Shown piece after piece: positions 19,131 to 31,426 of a stretch of DNA of 64,000 nucleotides. This DNA comes from Mucor racemosus. Its lineage: Eukaryota > Mucoromycota > Mucoromycetes > Mucorales > Mucoraceae. The notes beneath the pieces are model-generated. The model worked only from the letters and a program-made list of their open reading frames with translations, had not been told where the DNA came from and did no database searches. Position numbers and translations under genes: made by a program. Position 1 is the stretch's first letter; each line of letters starts with the position of its first letter. The stretch covers positions 186,001 through 250,000 of the forward strand of contig JAPEHQ010000003.1 in the NCBI GenBank assembly GCA_027405735.1, read 5' to 3'.

Positions 19131-21756
19131 GGTAGAACTCTTCAAACCCTAAATTTCAAATTGATATATCTCGTCAATAAGGCAATTTTGTTAAATCAGA
19201 GTAACTCACATCTGCTTTAAACCATTCAAGTTATCTTCGTTATTAATTATATTGTAATTGATATACTTTTATAAATTGACTAAAAAACCTTGATCTCATT
19301 GCTCTGCTCATCTAGGCTGCCTGATCTGCACAAAAGTTTTATTATTCTGCCCATGTGTGCAGATCATTATGCCCATGGGAAGCATAGTTCGGCCGTAGTG
19401 GTAGAAAAAGAATTCCAAGGCTTTACATTATTTAGCGCAATTAAAATCTTGCTAAATTGCTTATTTCGGCCAATGTAAAAGCAGTATTACAGCACACGAA
19501 CCACAAACTAAACAAAATAGACAATACCTGTTACCATAAAAACATACATTTTTCTATCAGAAAAACCATCTGTCACATCATACAATCATTGAAAAACAGC
19601 AAAAGCGAGTCCGTGGAGCGACGCCGTAATTGAGCATAGCAAGATTAAATGGCTAAGTCTCTTATACTATGGTATATATCAAAGTTTTAAATAAAAATGC
19701 GGTTTTTTTCAACTTTTTCTTATATTTAACCACGTACGGTCTGAAAATTCAGACTTTGTAGCGGACTTTTTCGGGACTCATTTCATCCTTACCAACACTC
19801 ATGATTTTGATAAAAAAACAGAAAAATCAAATTTTGATACCAAAATCAACGTTTAAATATACTACATTGTGAGAGAAAATTGTAGCCATGACTAATATAC
19901 ATTCTATAAAAGCTTAATATTAAATGTTAAATAATGAAACTTAGCATTTTTGGTCCAAAAACGGATTTTTGATTAAAGGATTTTCATGTAATATTTTGCA
20001 ATAAAAATGCTTGTTAATTTTTATTGAGCAAATAGGGCGCTAAATGTTGTATATGTGTATATTTTATGTTTTTATAATTGGTAGTATAATTAACTCTAGA
20101 TTTGCAAAATCAGAAAAAAAAATCTAAAAAATGTCAAAATTGATGATCTGGACAAAAATAATTTTTGAAATTAATATTCCGCTTATAAGCCTTGTAAGTC
20201 TTAAAAATAAGAGACTTTATAATACTTGAGAACTTTTTCAAGAATGTACAATGCTGTAAGCACTTGATTCAAGCTTATTTCTGTAAACCTTTATACTTGT
20301 TAATTGTATGGTAGTTTATTTGATGATAATATAGTTTTACTTTATAATTATTGCGCTAGAGATAACTTGCACTAAGTTTTAGTCTTACCTCTACAATATT
20401 ATAAACATAAACATGGCCATCGCTGGAACCTATTGCTACCTTTTTATCTTCTTTGTCTGAAACTAATTTATTTGATGCGTTACCAGAACCCACTTAAGTA
20501 CTTACAAATTGTTCCTCGGTATTTGTATTCAAATTCCATAAATTAAATTAACTGGTTCCATTTACAGTAGTATCAAACATATTATCAGCTCGCCTTATGA
20601 TGATAAATGTCAATCTAAACTTAGAAATATCCCACTGTCATTGTTATACAGCAAGCAATAAAAGCTTGATTTTTAATAATACAGCAATTAAATAAAAGAA
20701 AAAGACGATACTAATAATAGCATATGGTGAGTATTTAACATCTAAATAAATTTGATGAAATATGCTTTTAACCCCTTTTGAAAATCCTGAGGCAAATACA
20801 ACATATTGGATATTGGTCCTGTAATTCCTATCCATCAAAATGTTGCAATTTCCACTACAAAATGAATGCACTTTTTATGTATCTTGACCTCGATGTACAT
20901 TATTGGATATCAGTTTCTTACCAGTTGTATTTTCTCTGATTCACTAATATCCGGTCATATTGAAGGATGATTTGTAGTATTGCCAAAAAAAAAGAATGAA
21001 TAATTCAAGATTTTTCTGCATATGAGATTATGCGATTTAGTAGCAATTATTGTATTTAACTATGCTTCTTGAGCCTATTGATGTTAATCATAATTATTAG
21101 TACTTTCATTCAAAAAAAGTAAGCTTTTCTTTATACATTTACATTCACCCATTTAGTAAATGACATTGAATTTATTATACGTTATATCAATCAGCCAACG
21201 TCATCTTGATTCAATACATTTGACAATTATATGCCTAAATTACACTTGAGCCACCAGGTGTTGCCACAAAAAAATCTCGTATAGGTAAGTGAAGCATCGC
21301 AATTTGAATCATTTTTTTGTGTTCATTGATCTGAGCTGTCTCACATATTCATATATCTCTGGTCTCTGCATTAACCATATTTATGTCTGTTTAATTTATT
21401 AACTGAAATACATTAAACGCCAATATTGTACTTGATAAAACGCCTTACTTTATTGCGAGTCAACGCAACCAATTTGATGCTAGTTTAGCATCAGCAGTTG
21501 AATAAGATAAATTTGAGATTAGATGACCACCCCTTTAAATAGTTTTGCATACCATCATGAGCTAATAATTGACCGTTATTATAGATACGCTAACCAAGGG
21601 TTGTTAGTTAACTCTAATGGACGAATGATTTGATTTGCAGTATAAAAAATATTAAAATTAAATAAATATAGCAATTGAATGAGCAAGAGATTATAAGCCA
21701 TGTAAGTTGGTATAATTGAATTGTTTCAAGCGCTTTGAATTGAATACGCCTTTACT
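19131..21756 (-). repeat. dispersed repeat family A, rest of copy 2 and tandem copy 3
   Basis: 19131-19405 completes the copy 2 unit (GATCTCATTGCTCTGCTCATC, boundary CGGCCGTAG). 19406-20390 repeats the non-coding core, a WD40 fragment follows at 20389-20500, and 20500-21756 matches 55560-56787. The order equals that of 54180-56787, so the two blocks are segmental copies of one composite repeat. Confidence 0.78.
20389..20500 (-). pseudogene. WD40-repeat gene fragment in repeat A copy 3
   Basis: The minus strand reads KKVAIGSSDGHVYVYNIVE before a GTAAGA donor, the same blade as in the other A copies with point differences. It is an isolated exon and not expected to be functional. Confidence 0.58.
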
Positions 21757-22150
21757 TTTGGCCTATGTTGTATTACCAAAAACCAATATTTTTTTACGAG
21801 ATAAAATTCGTTGGGTAGACGTTAATGAGTACTATCCCATGGTTTTAGCTTTGCATACCAGTCATCCCTTCATGGATCTCTATACCACAAAAAGTGCTCT
21901 CACAAAATTTATAAAAAAAATAAAAAAAAGTCTTCACAACAATCCAAAACCTAGTTATCCTGGTAGAGAATAAAAAATAAAGTAGACTTTACTTAATAAT
22001 CATCATTGCAATACCTTAGTATTTTCTCGACTTATTTTCATTTCAAATGCGGTTTCTCAACTTTAAGCTGGCCATTTCTGCATCATTCAAATTTATGAAA
22101 CAATCACTATTATAGTAACCATCCTTGCTTTATTTAATAAAATCGGTAGC
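21757..22150 (+). repeat. dispersed repeat family B, copy 1
   Basis: This segment matches 39030-39400 in reverse complement (shared CATCCCTTCATGGATCTCTA and CAAATGCGGTTTCTCAACTT). Where it starts, family A copies diverge, so it is a separate unit. An 85-codon frame covers part of it (21716-21973), but the other copy does not keep it open and it resembles nothing known to me. Confidence 0.65.
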
Positions 22151-22840
22151 CGGGACAATGTTGAATGGATGGGCACGGTTCTTCAAAGTAAGTTTCTACT
22201 AAAACTGACCGCCAGTATATATACATATATATGTGAAAAAAATAATGTTGAGTCCACAGCATTGCGGCTAATTCTTATTGAATATGCAGCTAATATTACG
22301 CAGATAGTATGCACATATTACCGTACAACGGAATATGGTGTGGTAAAAGGATCATATCATGTTGCGTAATACGGTGGTAAACCTCGCATATTACCTGCAT
22401 ACTCCAACGTTCTACTCAAAATTTGATGCTTTCTACTGCCTCTCTACATTTCTAAATCTTTTTTATTTGCTTAGTTTGGCTATATTATTACCATAATATT
22501 ACACCGTAAATACACCACTACCACTACCACTGATTTATCAGAATATGTTTATGTTAAATAAAACTAGAAAATTTAATCAAGTAAAGAGATTTCCATTTAT
22601 TAAAAGGAAATAAAGAGGGTTTATATACTAATTGAGTTGAGAGAAATTATGATGTGATAAGGATTATAGGTGTTATCTGTTATACTAATGTGGCATGATG
22701 GTGGAACATCATGCTTTAATCCCATGCTGTAATATCATGCTGGAACCGTGGTTCCGTTGATGCTTAATAAATTTGAATTTCGGTTCCTGAACTATTGTTT
22801 TACTTTTGGATTTGACATCCGGTCAAGAATGATACATCAA
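22151..22840. other. intergenic, nothing recognised
   Basis: AT-rich sequence with no supported gene. Short repeats such as CATCATGCT and ATCATGCTGGAAC occur near 22700. Confidence 0.4.
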
Positions 22841-22998
22841 CCACTACGGAAAAAATAATGTAATTTTTGATTTTTAACATAATTTAATTAGGAAAACCAT
22901 GATAACATTAAATAATATAAACAAATGATAACACTTACGCACATTCACGTACATATTAATTAATGTTAACATATTTTTAGATTATTTTTTCTGTGGTG
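22841..22998. mobile_element. small MITE-like inverted repeat
   Basis: The left end CCACTACGGAAAAAATAAT pairs with the right end ATTATTTTTTCTGTGGTG with two mismatches and an end offset, about 158 bp apart. The CACTA start recalls CACTA/EnSpm ends, but no clear target duplication was found. Confidence 0.42.
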
Positions 22999-23102
22999 TA
23001 CTATTGGTGTTTACACGAGAAAAAAACATAATTTTATTTGCTAGTAATCCCTTCAATTTTAATACATACTTGTTTATTACTGGCCTGTATTTAATTGTAT
23101 TA

Positions 23103-23555
23103 CAGTAGTCGCGCTATATAAGGCTAGGATTTTTGAAAACTTTTTTTTTAGCAGGGAAATAGCCTTATTAGCCTTATTTTATATAAGGCTGTGCTAAAAA
23201 AAAATAGCCTTATTCAAAACGCCACGAGGAGCAAAATAATCGCAAAGATCAGATTGCTTTGATATTTCTAGATCTTCAGATGATGTCTAAAATTAACCTG
23301 ATTGCCAAACAAAATTGATATTTGTAGTTTACTACATTACATATTTGGATAATGGGAATGGATGAGATGAAAAGGAAGGTATTAAAAGATGGTCTGTGCG
23401 TCCCGACATAACAAGTATGAAAATAGCCTTAATACATAAATTGGACTGTTTTATATACCACAGTCATCCACTTTATTTATATAAGGCTATGCTCTTCTAT
23501 ATAATAAGGCTGAAAACCTCTTCCAAAAAGTCAGCCTTATATAGCGCGACTACTG
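23103..23555. mobile_element. pogo/mariner-like non-autonomous element, 453 bp
   Basis: Perfect 23-bp ends: CAGTAGTCGCGCTATATAAG plus GCT at the left and the complement at the right, flanked by TA (23101-23102, 23556-23557). The motif ATAAGGCT or its complement recurs at least six more times inside, mostly near the ends, like multiple transposase-binding sites. There is no coding capacity. Confidence 0.8.
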
Positions 23556-23557
23556 TA

Positions 23558-25440
23558 TTATCCAGATGTGAGTGCTTCATTGGATAATTTACTATTAATG
23601 TTATTAATTTAATGGGTTGATTCAACATCTATTACTTAGATCCTTTACTTTCACTGGGCTTATATTGTTTGTACTCTTTATGATAATTCAATAAAATCAC
23701 TTTTTTTGGGTCTAGATTAATAGAATAATGGGGTAAAAAAATTTATTTGGAAAAATGTACAAAAATTTATAGCATATATTATACTAAATTGGTACCCATT
23801 CGACTACTTCTAGATGAACCTCAGCCAGATCCAATACACGCACTAACCTTTACAACAATACAGACAACACAATTATTATAGAAGAGCATATCATTAGATA
23901 TAGAAGTAGTCGCTATACAAGCCTTCTTTAAGAGTGGATAAACATGTAAATAAATTACTAACATAGCACTTCAAAATAAAGGACTTTTCCGGGTAATGCC
24001 AATTTATACCAGATATCCAAATTTATACAGTATATTGATAAACACATATTTGCAAGATTTATTTTAACTTTATTACTTTCAAACAATTGGAGGAAATCAA
24101 GATATTTATCAGAGTATCAGAGAAGACGATATACAGCAACCTTAAAGGCTACATAATTTCAGATTAATTTATTTCAATATAAAGATGATACTTTAAAAGA
24201 ATATTTATTACCTTATGTAGACAGAGTTTATATGGTTTGGCTAATATAAATCAAGGATCAAGTCAGTTCCTATTCATATAAAACAATATAAATTATGTAC
24301 CAACTTGATAATTTTTGAAGAAATTAAGTCAACAATCAGGGTCCCGTGGTAGTTTCTTCTAGCGTAGTAAATTTTTTTTAATAAACATGTATCATGATTA
24401 TTATATGGATTTATGAACAAGAGATTTTGGTGAATAAGATGAAGACAACCTAATAAAATGTTGTAAGCATTAAAACCAAAAGTCGAACTACTATCATACT
24501 TAATTTTTTCAGCTCAACAAATTAAAAGGTTCGAAACTAAGAAAAAAAATAGATCCACAGCTCATTTATAAATCCCTGAGTGTGGTTTTAAAAAAAAAGT
24601 GTTTTTTATTATTATAAATTTGAATACTGTATGTGATCCACATTTTTCCCTATGGTCACCCTTCCAAAAAAAAATGCCGAAGAATCTCAGGACGCGGCTA
24701 TTTAATCATTTTTTCAGGCTGCCAATTTCTAGAAAAAATTACCGGACAGTCCGAACGCGGTTGTTTAAATATCTCAAATAGCTGTGAGATGCAGGTACCG
24801 AAATTTCATACAAAAATTAAGGTTCAAATGTATAACTAACTAATTATTCAAAGACTTATTTTATCTTTTATTTATGTAAAGTGTAAAATACCACATATAG
24901 CATTAGTCTAATAAAGCGAGGTTTAACTTAGGAAGTATAATGAAATGGTATGTGAAATGCACAAGATTTAGAATAAATATTGTAGCAAGGAAAAATGTAT
25001 AATTTAATAAAAAACTTGTTAAATTAAATCACGCACAAAATTGAAGATCATTTTTATTTAATATCAATAATTTGCCCTATTTTTATACAAATTCTATATT
25101 ACATTTATCCGTTAGATCAGTATTAGATCGATTATATCTTTCTGGCATTCCATGTCAGATCAATCTATTTACATTAGTAACACAGCACATCCAAGTTGAG
25201 CTTATTTTATATAGCTAAATCCAACAAGTGGATATATCTCACATATCCCGTTTCTTGGATCTTACTTTAGAACAATAAGAACAATCAAGAATGTTGCCAC
25301 AGATCAGTTAGCTGACTTCTTATCAATAAGGATTACAAATCAAAAGGTTCATTATTTTACAAATAATCGGTGGGTGCAACAATCAAACTGTGTCGTAATC
25401 TTAATCAAGGAATGAACCCAGATCTGTGGATGCAACAATA
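23558..25440. other. gene-free AT-rich region
   Basis: No frame with recognisable similarity was found. Overlapping short frames at 24599-24839 have no family signature. No tRNA-like cloverleaf was recognised by eye. Confidence 0.4.
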
Positions 25441-25990
25441 ACATGAATGTAAAAAAAAGCGTTGCTCAATATAACGAATATTTTGAAACCTACTACAAAA
25501 ATGTCAAAAAAATGAAAAAAAAAGTTCTTGGAGCTTTTTCATACTGATATATGTTATAGAGTACTTTAAAACAAGTAAGTTCTATTATTAAAAAGAGTTA
25601 ATATAGCTTAATGTTTTGTAAAGATATGAAGGCTCAAAGTTTTTAACTTCTAGCAGTGAAATACGTGTAAAAATCTGAAACATTAGCACTGAAAAATTAA
25701 TACCAACTGTAAAAAATAGGATATTTCTGGATACTCATTTTTGGATCAAAGTTGGTTATCTCAGGTACGTTATCATATAGTTTCCTCTTTGTGTTATTCA
25801 ATGAAAAAAAAAAGCAGAGCAGAGATGAAAAGTCGGACCCATGTTTCAAGGGAAAAGCAAGGGGTTTTACGCGCTTTTAAGTCTTTCATGAGATGTAAAA
25901 TAAATTCAGGAATAAATAGCATAATGAAATCAATTTATATCTGTTCAGCAATATCTAAGGTATATTCTAAAAGTGTCTAATATGAGATCA
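25441..25990 (+). repeat. dispersed repeat family C, copy 1 (partial)
   Basis: Matches 37420-37890 and 59700-60190 in the same orientation, at about 80-85% by eye (shared TACAAAAATGTCAAAAAAATG, ATATGTTATAGAGTACTTTA and GAGTCTTTCATGAGAT). Only the right part of the family is present. Confidence 0.65.
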
Positions 25991-27004
25991 GTTATAGAAA
26001 AGAGGGCATGTTCCAGTTTTGAAGATATTAAACTGATTTAATTTTCGAAAATTTATTTTCTTCCAAAAAACTTACGAATCAAATTCATTGAATATATGAA
26101 GTATACCGTTTTCAAAGATGCAAATTAGAACTCGAGGTATTTTTGGAGTTTCTATTTTTGTACTCATAGAGAATTAAGTCTTTGATAACAGGAGATGACC
26201 GTATTTAATTGTTATGTAAGCTCGTTTAAAGATTGTATAAATCTTGAATTTAGAGTATTCGCTTGTGTGCCCATTTTATTGACTAAGAGAATCACACTGG
26301 AACCTGATATGTTATGCAGTACCTCTGAAAAAAACTCTAAAGCTTGTATTTCATTTGTTTGCTCACAGTTACCATATTTCGTTTATTGTTCAGTTGTTGA
26401 AAGCATTACTTAATAGTGATATCAAACTTTTGCATTGAAATCTTAGTGATTAGACTTCAAAAGGATCTTTTGTTGTCCAGGTGTCGAGTTCTCATGTGAA
26501 TATGTGAACAATGTACTTTTAATGTTTCCATCTATGGATATTTTTTATTTAATATATTACTTATCCATCTAAGCCCTTGTTTCGTCCACTAGGATCAATA
26601 TATTTGCAACTGTCGCTTATAGTGTTTTGTGTTTATACCAAAAACGATCAAGTATCCTTGTCAAAAAGATAAGATGAGATAATGTAACACATATAATATT
26701 ATCATGCGATTACAAAATGAACTATATGTATGCCATGTATCACATACTACAAAGCACAAATCTAATAATTCTCTTCCCAGGTTCAAGCTGTGTTCGAAAT
26801 AATAAGGGCCGTGGGTGAAACGCTTACTTGAAATTCATGTAAAATGAAATGGTCTGAATATCACATGGCAGCAATCAAAAAAAGCTTGCTAATACACAAT
26901 TATTTTTTTTTCTCCACACACAACAATGTTCATAACAATAATGATATTTATATATTGCCCCCCCTGAAATTTTCACCTTCTTTTCTTCACCCTTTTGATA
27001 TACG
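25991..27004. other. intergenic, including the upstream region of the carnitine acetyltransferase gene
   Basis: No gene was recognised. A pyrimidine-rich stretch (CACCTTCTTTTCTTCACCC) lies just before the ATG at 27005, and TATTTATATATT at about 26946 may act as the TATA element. Confidence 0.4.
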
Positions 27005-29005
27005 ATGCCTTCATCACCACCTACTTTTAGTTTGCAATATACACTACCAAAATTACCAGTGCCTTCACTTGAAGAATCATGCTCACTTTATTTGAAATCC
27101 ATCATTCCACTCCAGTCACCACAAGAGCATGAAAAGACTAAAGCTATTGTAGCGGATTTCTTGGCCAGTGATTTATCAAAATCTTTGCAACAACGATTGA
27201 TCGATATTGATCGTAACTCACCTAATAACTGGTTAGATGATAACTTTTGGTTGAAAAAGGCTTATTTGGAATGGCGTGAACCTTTAATGGTGAACAGTAA
27301 CTGGTACATTCTTGGTCAAGTTGATGCTGGTCATCCAAAACAACTATTGGCTCATAATGGAGTTCAACCTCATAAATTATTCTCTAAATTTCAAATTAGT
27401 CGAGCTGCTCATATGATCCGTCGAGGTTTGGAATACAAGGAAATCATTGATAGACAAGAGTTACCTGTTGATATGATGAAGGGATCCAAAGCTCAATGTA
27501 TGTGGCAATATAGCCGTATCTTTTCAGTTACTCGAGTTCCTTTGTATCATTGCGATACACTTGTTCAAGCAGATGCTAAATCTATTCGTCACATTGTTGT
27601 TCTTTTACGCGATCAAATTTATAAATTGAATGTTTATAGAGAACTTAAGAAAGACATTTGGGTGTTACTTACAACTGAAGAAATTGAAACGTAAGTTTTA
27701 TAATGTGTGTATAGAAAGCAATTATGATTAACATTAAATTGCAGTGCTCTCTTGGAGTTGGTAGCTCATGTAGAGAATTTGTCTCAACCTTCACCTCCTA
27801 TTTCTTTATTGTCTTCATGGCAACGCGACCGTTGGACTATTGCTCGCAACCATCTATTAGCTTTAGACCCTAAATCTCATCGCCAAAATCTTAATATTAT
27901 TGAAGAAGCATTATTTGCCGTTGCTTTGGATGATCATTCCAATGGAACTGATAATGCTTCCTGGACCAAAACTATGTTCTGTGGTCATCAAGGTTTAGGC
28001 AATGGTCATAATCGCTGGTTTGACAAATCTTTTACATTAATTGTTGAAAATAATGGCATGTGTGGATTCTCTGGCGAACATTCGCCTGTAGATGCTTTGA
28101 CTGTAAGTTATATTTTTGATCATATGCTTCAAGTGCCTACGCCTGGAAATCATACCCATGAATTTGTATACCCCAATAAAACTGGATTCAAGCCATCAAT
28201 TGCAACTTCATTTGAGCATCTTACTTTTACTACTGATGCTACGTTAAATACATATTTAGTCGAGGCTCAAAAGACCGCAGATGCTACTGCTGCTTTATCT
28301 GATTCCAATGTATTGGTATTCAAGGATTTTGGTACTAATTGGGTCAAGAAAGTAGGCCGTGTTCCTCCAGATGCTTTTTATCAAATGGTTCTTCAATTGG
28401 CTTATTACCGTATACACAACAAGGTAACAGCAACATATGAAACAGCAGCTACTCGTAAATATCTTCACGGTCGTACAGAAACTATTCGTACTCTCAGCGT
28501 TGATAGTAAGGCATTTGTGGAAGGATTTGATAATAACAATCTTACAGCCAAAGAAAAGTATGATTTATTAGCCAAGGCAACATCAGCTCATCGAACATAT
28601 ACTCAAATTGCAAGTAATGGACATGGTTGCGATCGTCATTTACTTGTATTGCGTTTATTAAATGCTGATCATCAAATGTTGAATGCACAAAATGAATTAG
28701 AATCTGTCTCCATGCATCCTATCTTTACAGACCCTATTCATGCTGAATCACAAAAATGGCGTCTTAGTACTTCTGGTCTTCATGCAGGTATTCGTTTAAT
28801 GGGAACTGGTTTCGGTACTGTATATCCTGATGGTTATGGTATTAATTACATGGCTGCTCCAACACTGGTCAAATTCGGCATCGAATCGAAACGTGTGCCT
28901 GAAACCGTCAGTACCGAGAAACTTATGCAAGTAATTTATAAAGTACTCAAAGATATGCAAAGCGTTTGTGAACAAGTTAATAATAGCAAAGATGCCAAAT
29001 TGTAA
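27005..29005 (+). CDS. CAT2: carnitine O-acetyltransferase with C-terminal PTS1
   Basis: Exons 27005..27690 and 27745..29005 (54-nt intron) give 648 residues, close to fungal Cat2. The choline/carnitine acyltransferase family shows in the N-terminal LPKLPVPSLEESCSLYL, the catalytic histidine at about 341 in GFSGEHSPVDALT, the CoA/carnitine-binding segment KDFGTNWVKKVGRVPPDAF, and the STS motif in RLSTSGLHAG followed by GFGTVYPDGYGINY. The enzyme moves acetyl groups between CoA and carnitine so they can leave peroxisomes and enter mitochondria. The C-terminus is AKL, a standard peroxisomal PTS1 tripeptide; yeast Cat2 also ends in AKL. No clear mitochondrial presequence is visible from the first ATG. 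The cytosolic Yat forms are an alternative, but the AKL favours the peroxisomal type. Confidence 0.9.
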
Positions 29006-29179
29006 ATAGGCATTTTCTTTACTGCTACTACCACTACAATTTCTATTACACTTTATTATTAAAATTAAATTATTAGCATTATGTAAAAAGAAAAAAAAAA
29101 AAAAAGAAGAAATCAGGGAAATCAAAGGATGGCGAGGTATTATTAAAGAATTAATATATTAGTATGCGTTGTAATGTTG

Positions 29180-29208
29180 TTATATATATATATATATATA
29201 TATATATA
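29180..29208. repeat. (TA)n microsatellite
   Basis: About 14 TA units lie between the convergent 3' ends of the acetyltransferase and arrestin genes. Confidence 0.9.
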
Positions 29209-29233
29209 CTGTTGTTACAAAATGAGATGTAAT

Positions 29234-31372
29234 TCAAGGTGCTAGGGCGGTTTCAGCTTTATGCTTTTTTCTCAATTCTTTCTGTTCCTTTTTCTTTTTT
29301 CGTTCAATAATCGCCAAAAGATCATCATCATCAGAATCTTCAAAAGATGATGTGTCTGAAGACCCTGATATATATGTTGCTGTAGGAATAGCAGTTGCTG
29401 ATTGTTCTTGTTGTGATTCCTGAATTGAAGTTGGTGGAGACGAACTAGGAGGTAATGGTTCTAGTATATGAGTCGGTACATCATGTTCTAGAATGATGGG
29501 GGGTTCATCTTCACATCTACTATATCTAGAAAGTCTATTATTGTTATAAGGTTGTTGTGGTTGAACCATCGGACCAGCCAATGGAGGCAAGGAAACCATG
29601 GATTGTCTCGAGTTACTGTAGTATTGATAACCATTGCTGCCTTGACTACTATTTCTATTTATATTGTTATTACTATATAAAGGATAATCCGTTGAATAAA
29701 CTGATGAAGTTCTATTATGACCCATTGAATTGTTTCCATTATAATAGGATGGTAATCTATCTGGTGAAGATAATGTAGTTGACTGAGACACATTTCTAGA
29801 TAAATTATTTGATGATTGGCTATATTGATGTTGTTGATAATATTGCTGCTGCTGCTGTTGTTGTTGTGGTGGTGTTTGCAGTTGCTGCTGCTGCTGCTGT
29901 TGTTGTTGCTGTTGTTGTTGTTGTTGTTGATATTCCCAAGATCTACTAGACTTCCATGAAGAAACAGAATTATGGGATCTATTTGAAGCTTTCGAAGCAA
30001 CCGAATCCGAGCGACCCACCAAATCATCATTATTCGATATAATAGAATTCCTTTGAGTAGTGGTTAAAGTAGATGTTGAGCTGTTATTTGTGTGCCACGA
30101 CGGTAAGATGTTTGAAGAATTTCGTACCGAAGATTGGTCATCAACAGAGCAAGTTCTCAAAGATTCTATATCATCATCGTCATCGTCATCTTCTTCATCA
30201 ATACCATTTATTTGTACAGAATCTTCTATTTCATGAGCAAAAGCATCATCATCATCATCAATAGGTACAGCAGCACGAGGCCAAGTGCCTATGACAATAG
30301 GCATATCCAAAGTACATGTACTTTTGTCACTAAACGATACTGATACGCGGACCTTATAATGAAAACGTAGCACTTTGTCTTTATATCTAATAGAAGGAGG
30401 TGTTGAAGTTGGAATCAATAACTGACAAAGTATAAATTGCTGATAAGTTGATGTTTTTATATCCATATCATATTGGGTTGATCGTAGCACTGTTTCCTTG
30501 AATACAGTGTGTCTACTTGTTCTGATTTCTACTGTTCGCACAAGGTCTACTGTCACACCATTTTTACGTGAAAATGATGTAAAATGATCAATATTAACTT
30601 TAAGAGGAACAATATCACCTTTCGATTTCAAAGACGGGTTAGTTGAGTTTTTATCTTCATCATCGTAATATTTTTTTCTGGGCTTTGTTACCTCTTGTGA
30701 AACCAAGGCGAGGCATCGATGCTCTCACCATGCATTTTTGGTTGTACTTTGCTTTTGGCAGCATAATATCTTGACTTTTTTCTTGAGGTATTTTAAATTG
30801 GTCCTTTTCAATATCAATATATTCTAATAACGATACGGCATATTCGACTTTTGGACATAATGATTCTGGTATCATGGGTCTATCCAATAATGCATTTATT
30901 GTATACCGAATATGGCCTTTTTTACCAAACTATATTTTGGAATTAATTGACCAATATGTCGTATTATGTTTATATACACCACTTACCTCCATAGAACTCG
31001 GTAAATTCAAGTTTTTAGGTACAATGAATTGAAAAGGAAAGCTATGTTCAGAGGCATCGAGTGTTGTTTGTTTTGGGCTAGTGCTGTTTGGGTATACGGA
31101 AAGAACAAGTGTATTCTGAAAGATTGTATTCGTTTCCTTTTCTTTCAAGTGTATATATACTTCACCAGAAAACTTTAGCTGTATAGAATTTACTTTGATG
31201 GCACTTTTAGGATGAATAATGACAAGACCTGTATATATTTTAGTTTTTCATCTTGTCTCGGCCAGTTTTATTTTTTATTTATCTAACCTTTTATCGTTTC
31301 ACCAGGAAAATAGAATTTTTCTTCTTCAAGACGTATGTCAAGTATTTTGTTTGTCAAATGTCGTGTCAGCAT
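29234..31372 (-). CDS. arrestin-domain protein (ART/alpha-arrestin type)
   Basis: Minus-strand exons are 31372..31288, 31228..30987 and 30929 to about 30700, plus a final exon ending at 29234. Two introns (59 and 57 nt) are clear. The third junction is ambiguous: GTGAGA at about 30729 with AAAG or GAG acceptors gives a 37- or 46-nt intron. The arrestin N-domain shows in LEEEKFYFPGETIKG and GLVIIHPKSAIKVNSIQLKF, then HSFPFQFIVPKNLNLPSSM. The arrestin C-domain is in the last exon (DIVPLKVNIDHFTSFSR, RFHYKVRVSVSFSDK). A long disordered tail carries acidic runs, a polyglutamine tract (about 29840-29935) and a serine-rich end. Alpha-arrestins recruit ubiquitin ligases to membrane transporters. No canonical PPxY is seen; LPSYYN may be a weak substitute. 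About 660 residues. Confidence 0.82.
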
Positions 31373-31388
31373 AAATGAAAGTTATATA

Positions 31389-31389
<1 letters not shown>

Positions 31390-31423
<34 letters not shown>
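31390..31423. repeat. poly(A) homopolymer, 34 nt
   Basis: An uninterrupted A run 17 nt upstream of the arrestin start codon (poly-T on the coding strand). It is probably a nucleosome-free promoter tract. Its length should be treated as approximate because homopolymers are error-prone. Confidence 0.85.

Positions 31424-31426
<3 letters not shown>

Noticed and set aside
21716..21973. 85-codon frame in repeat B
   Set aside because: The inverted second copy has different reading frames and the protein resembles nothing known to me.
24599..24839. Overlapping 60- and 68-codon frames
   Set aside because: Two frames over the same DNA with low-complexity sequence; no motif, no conserved copy.
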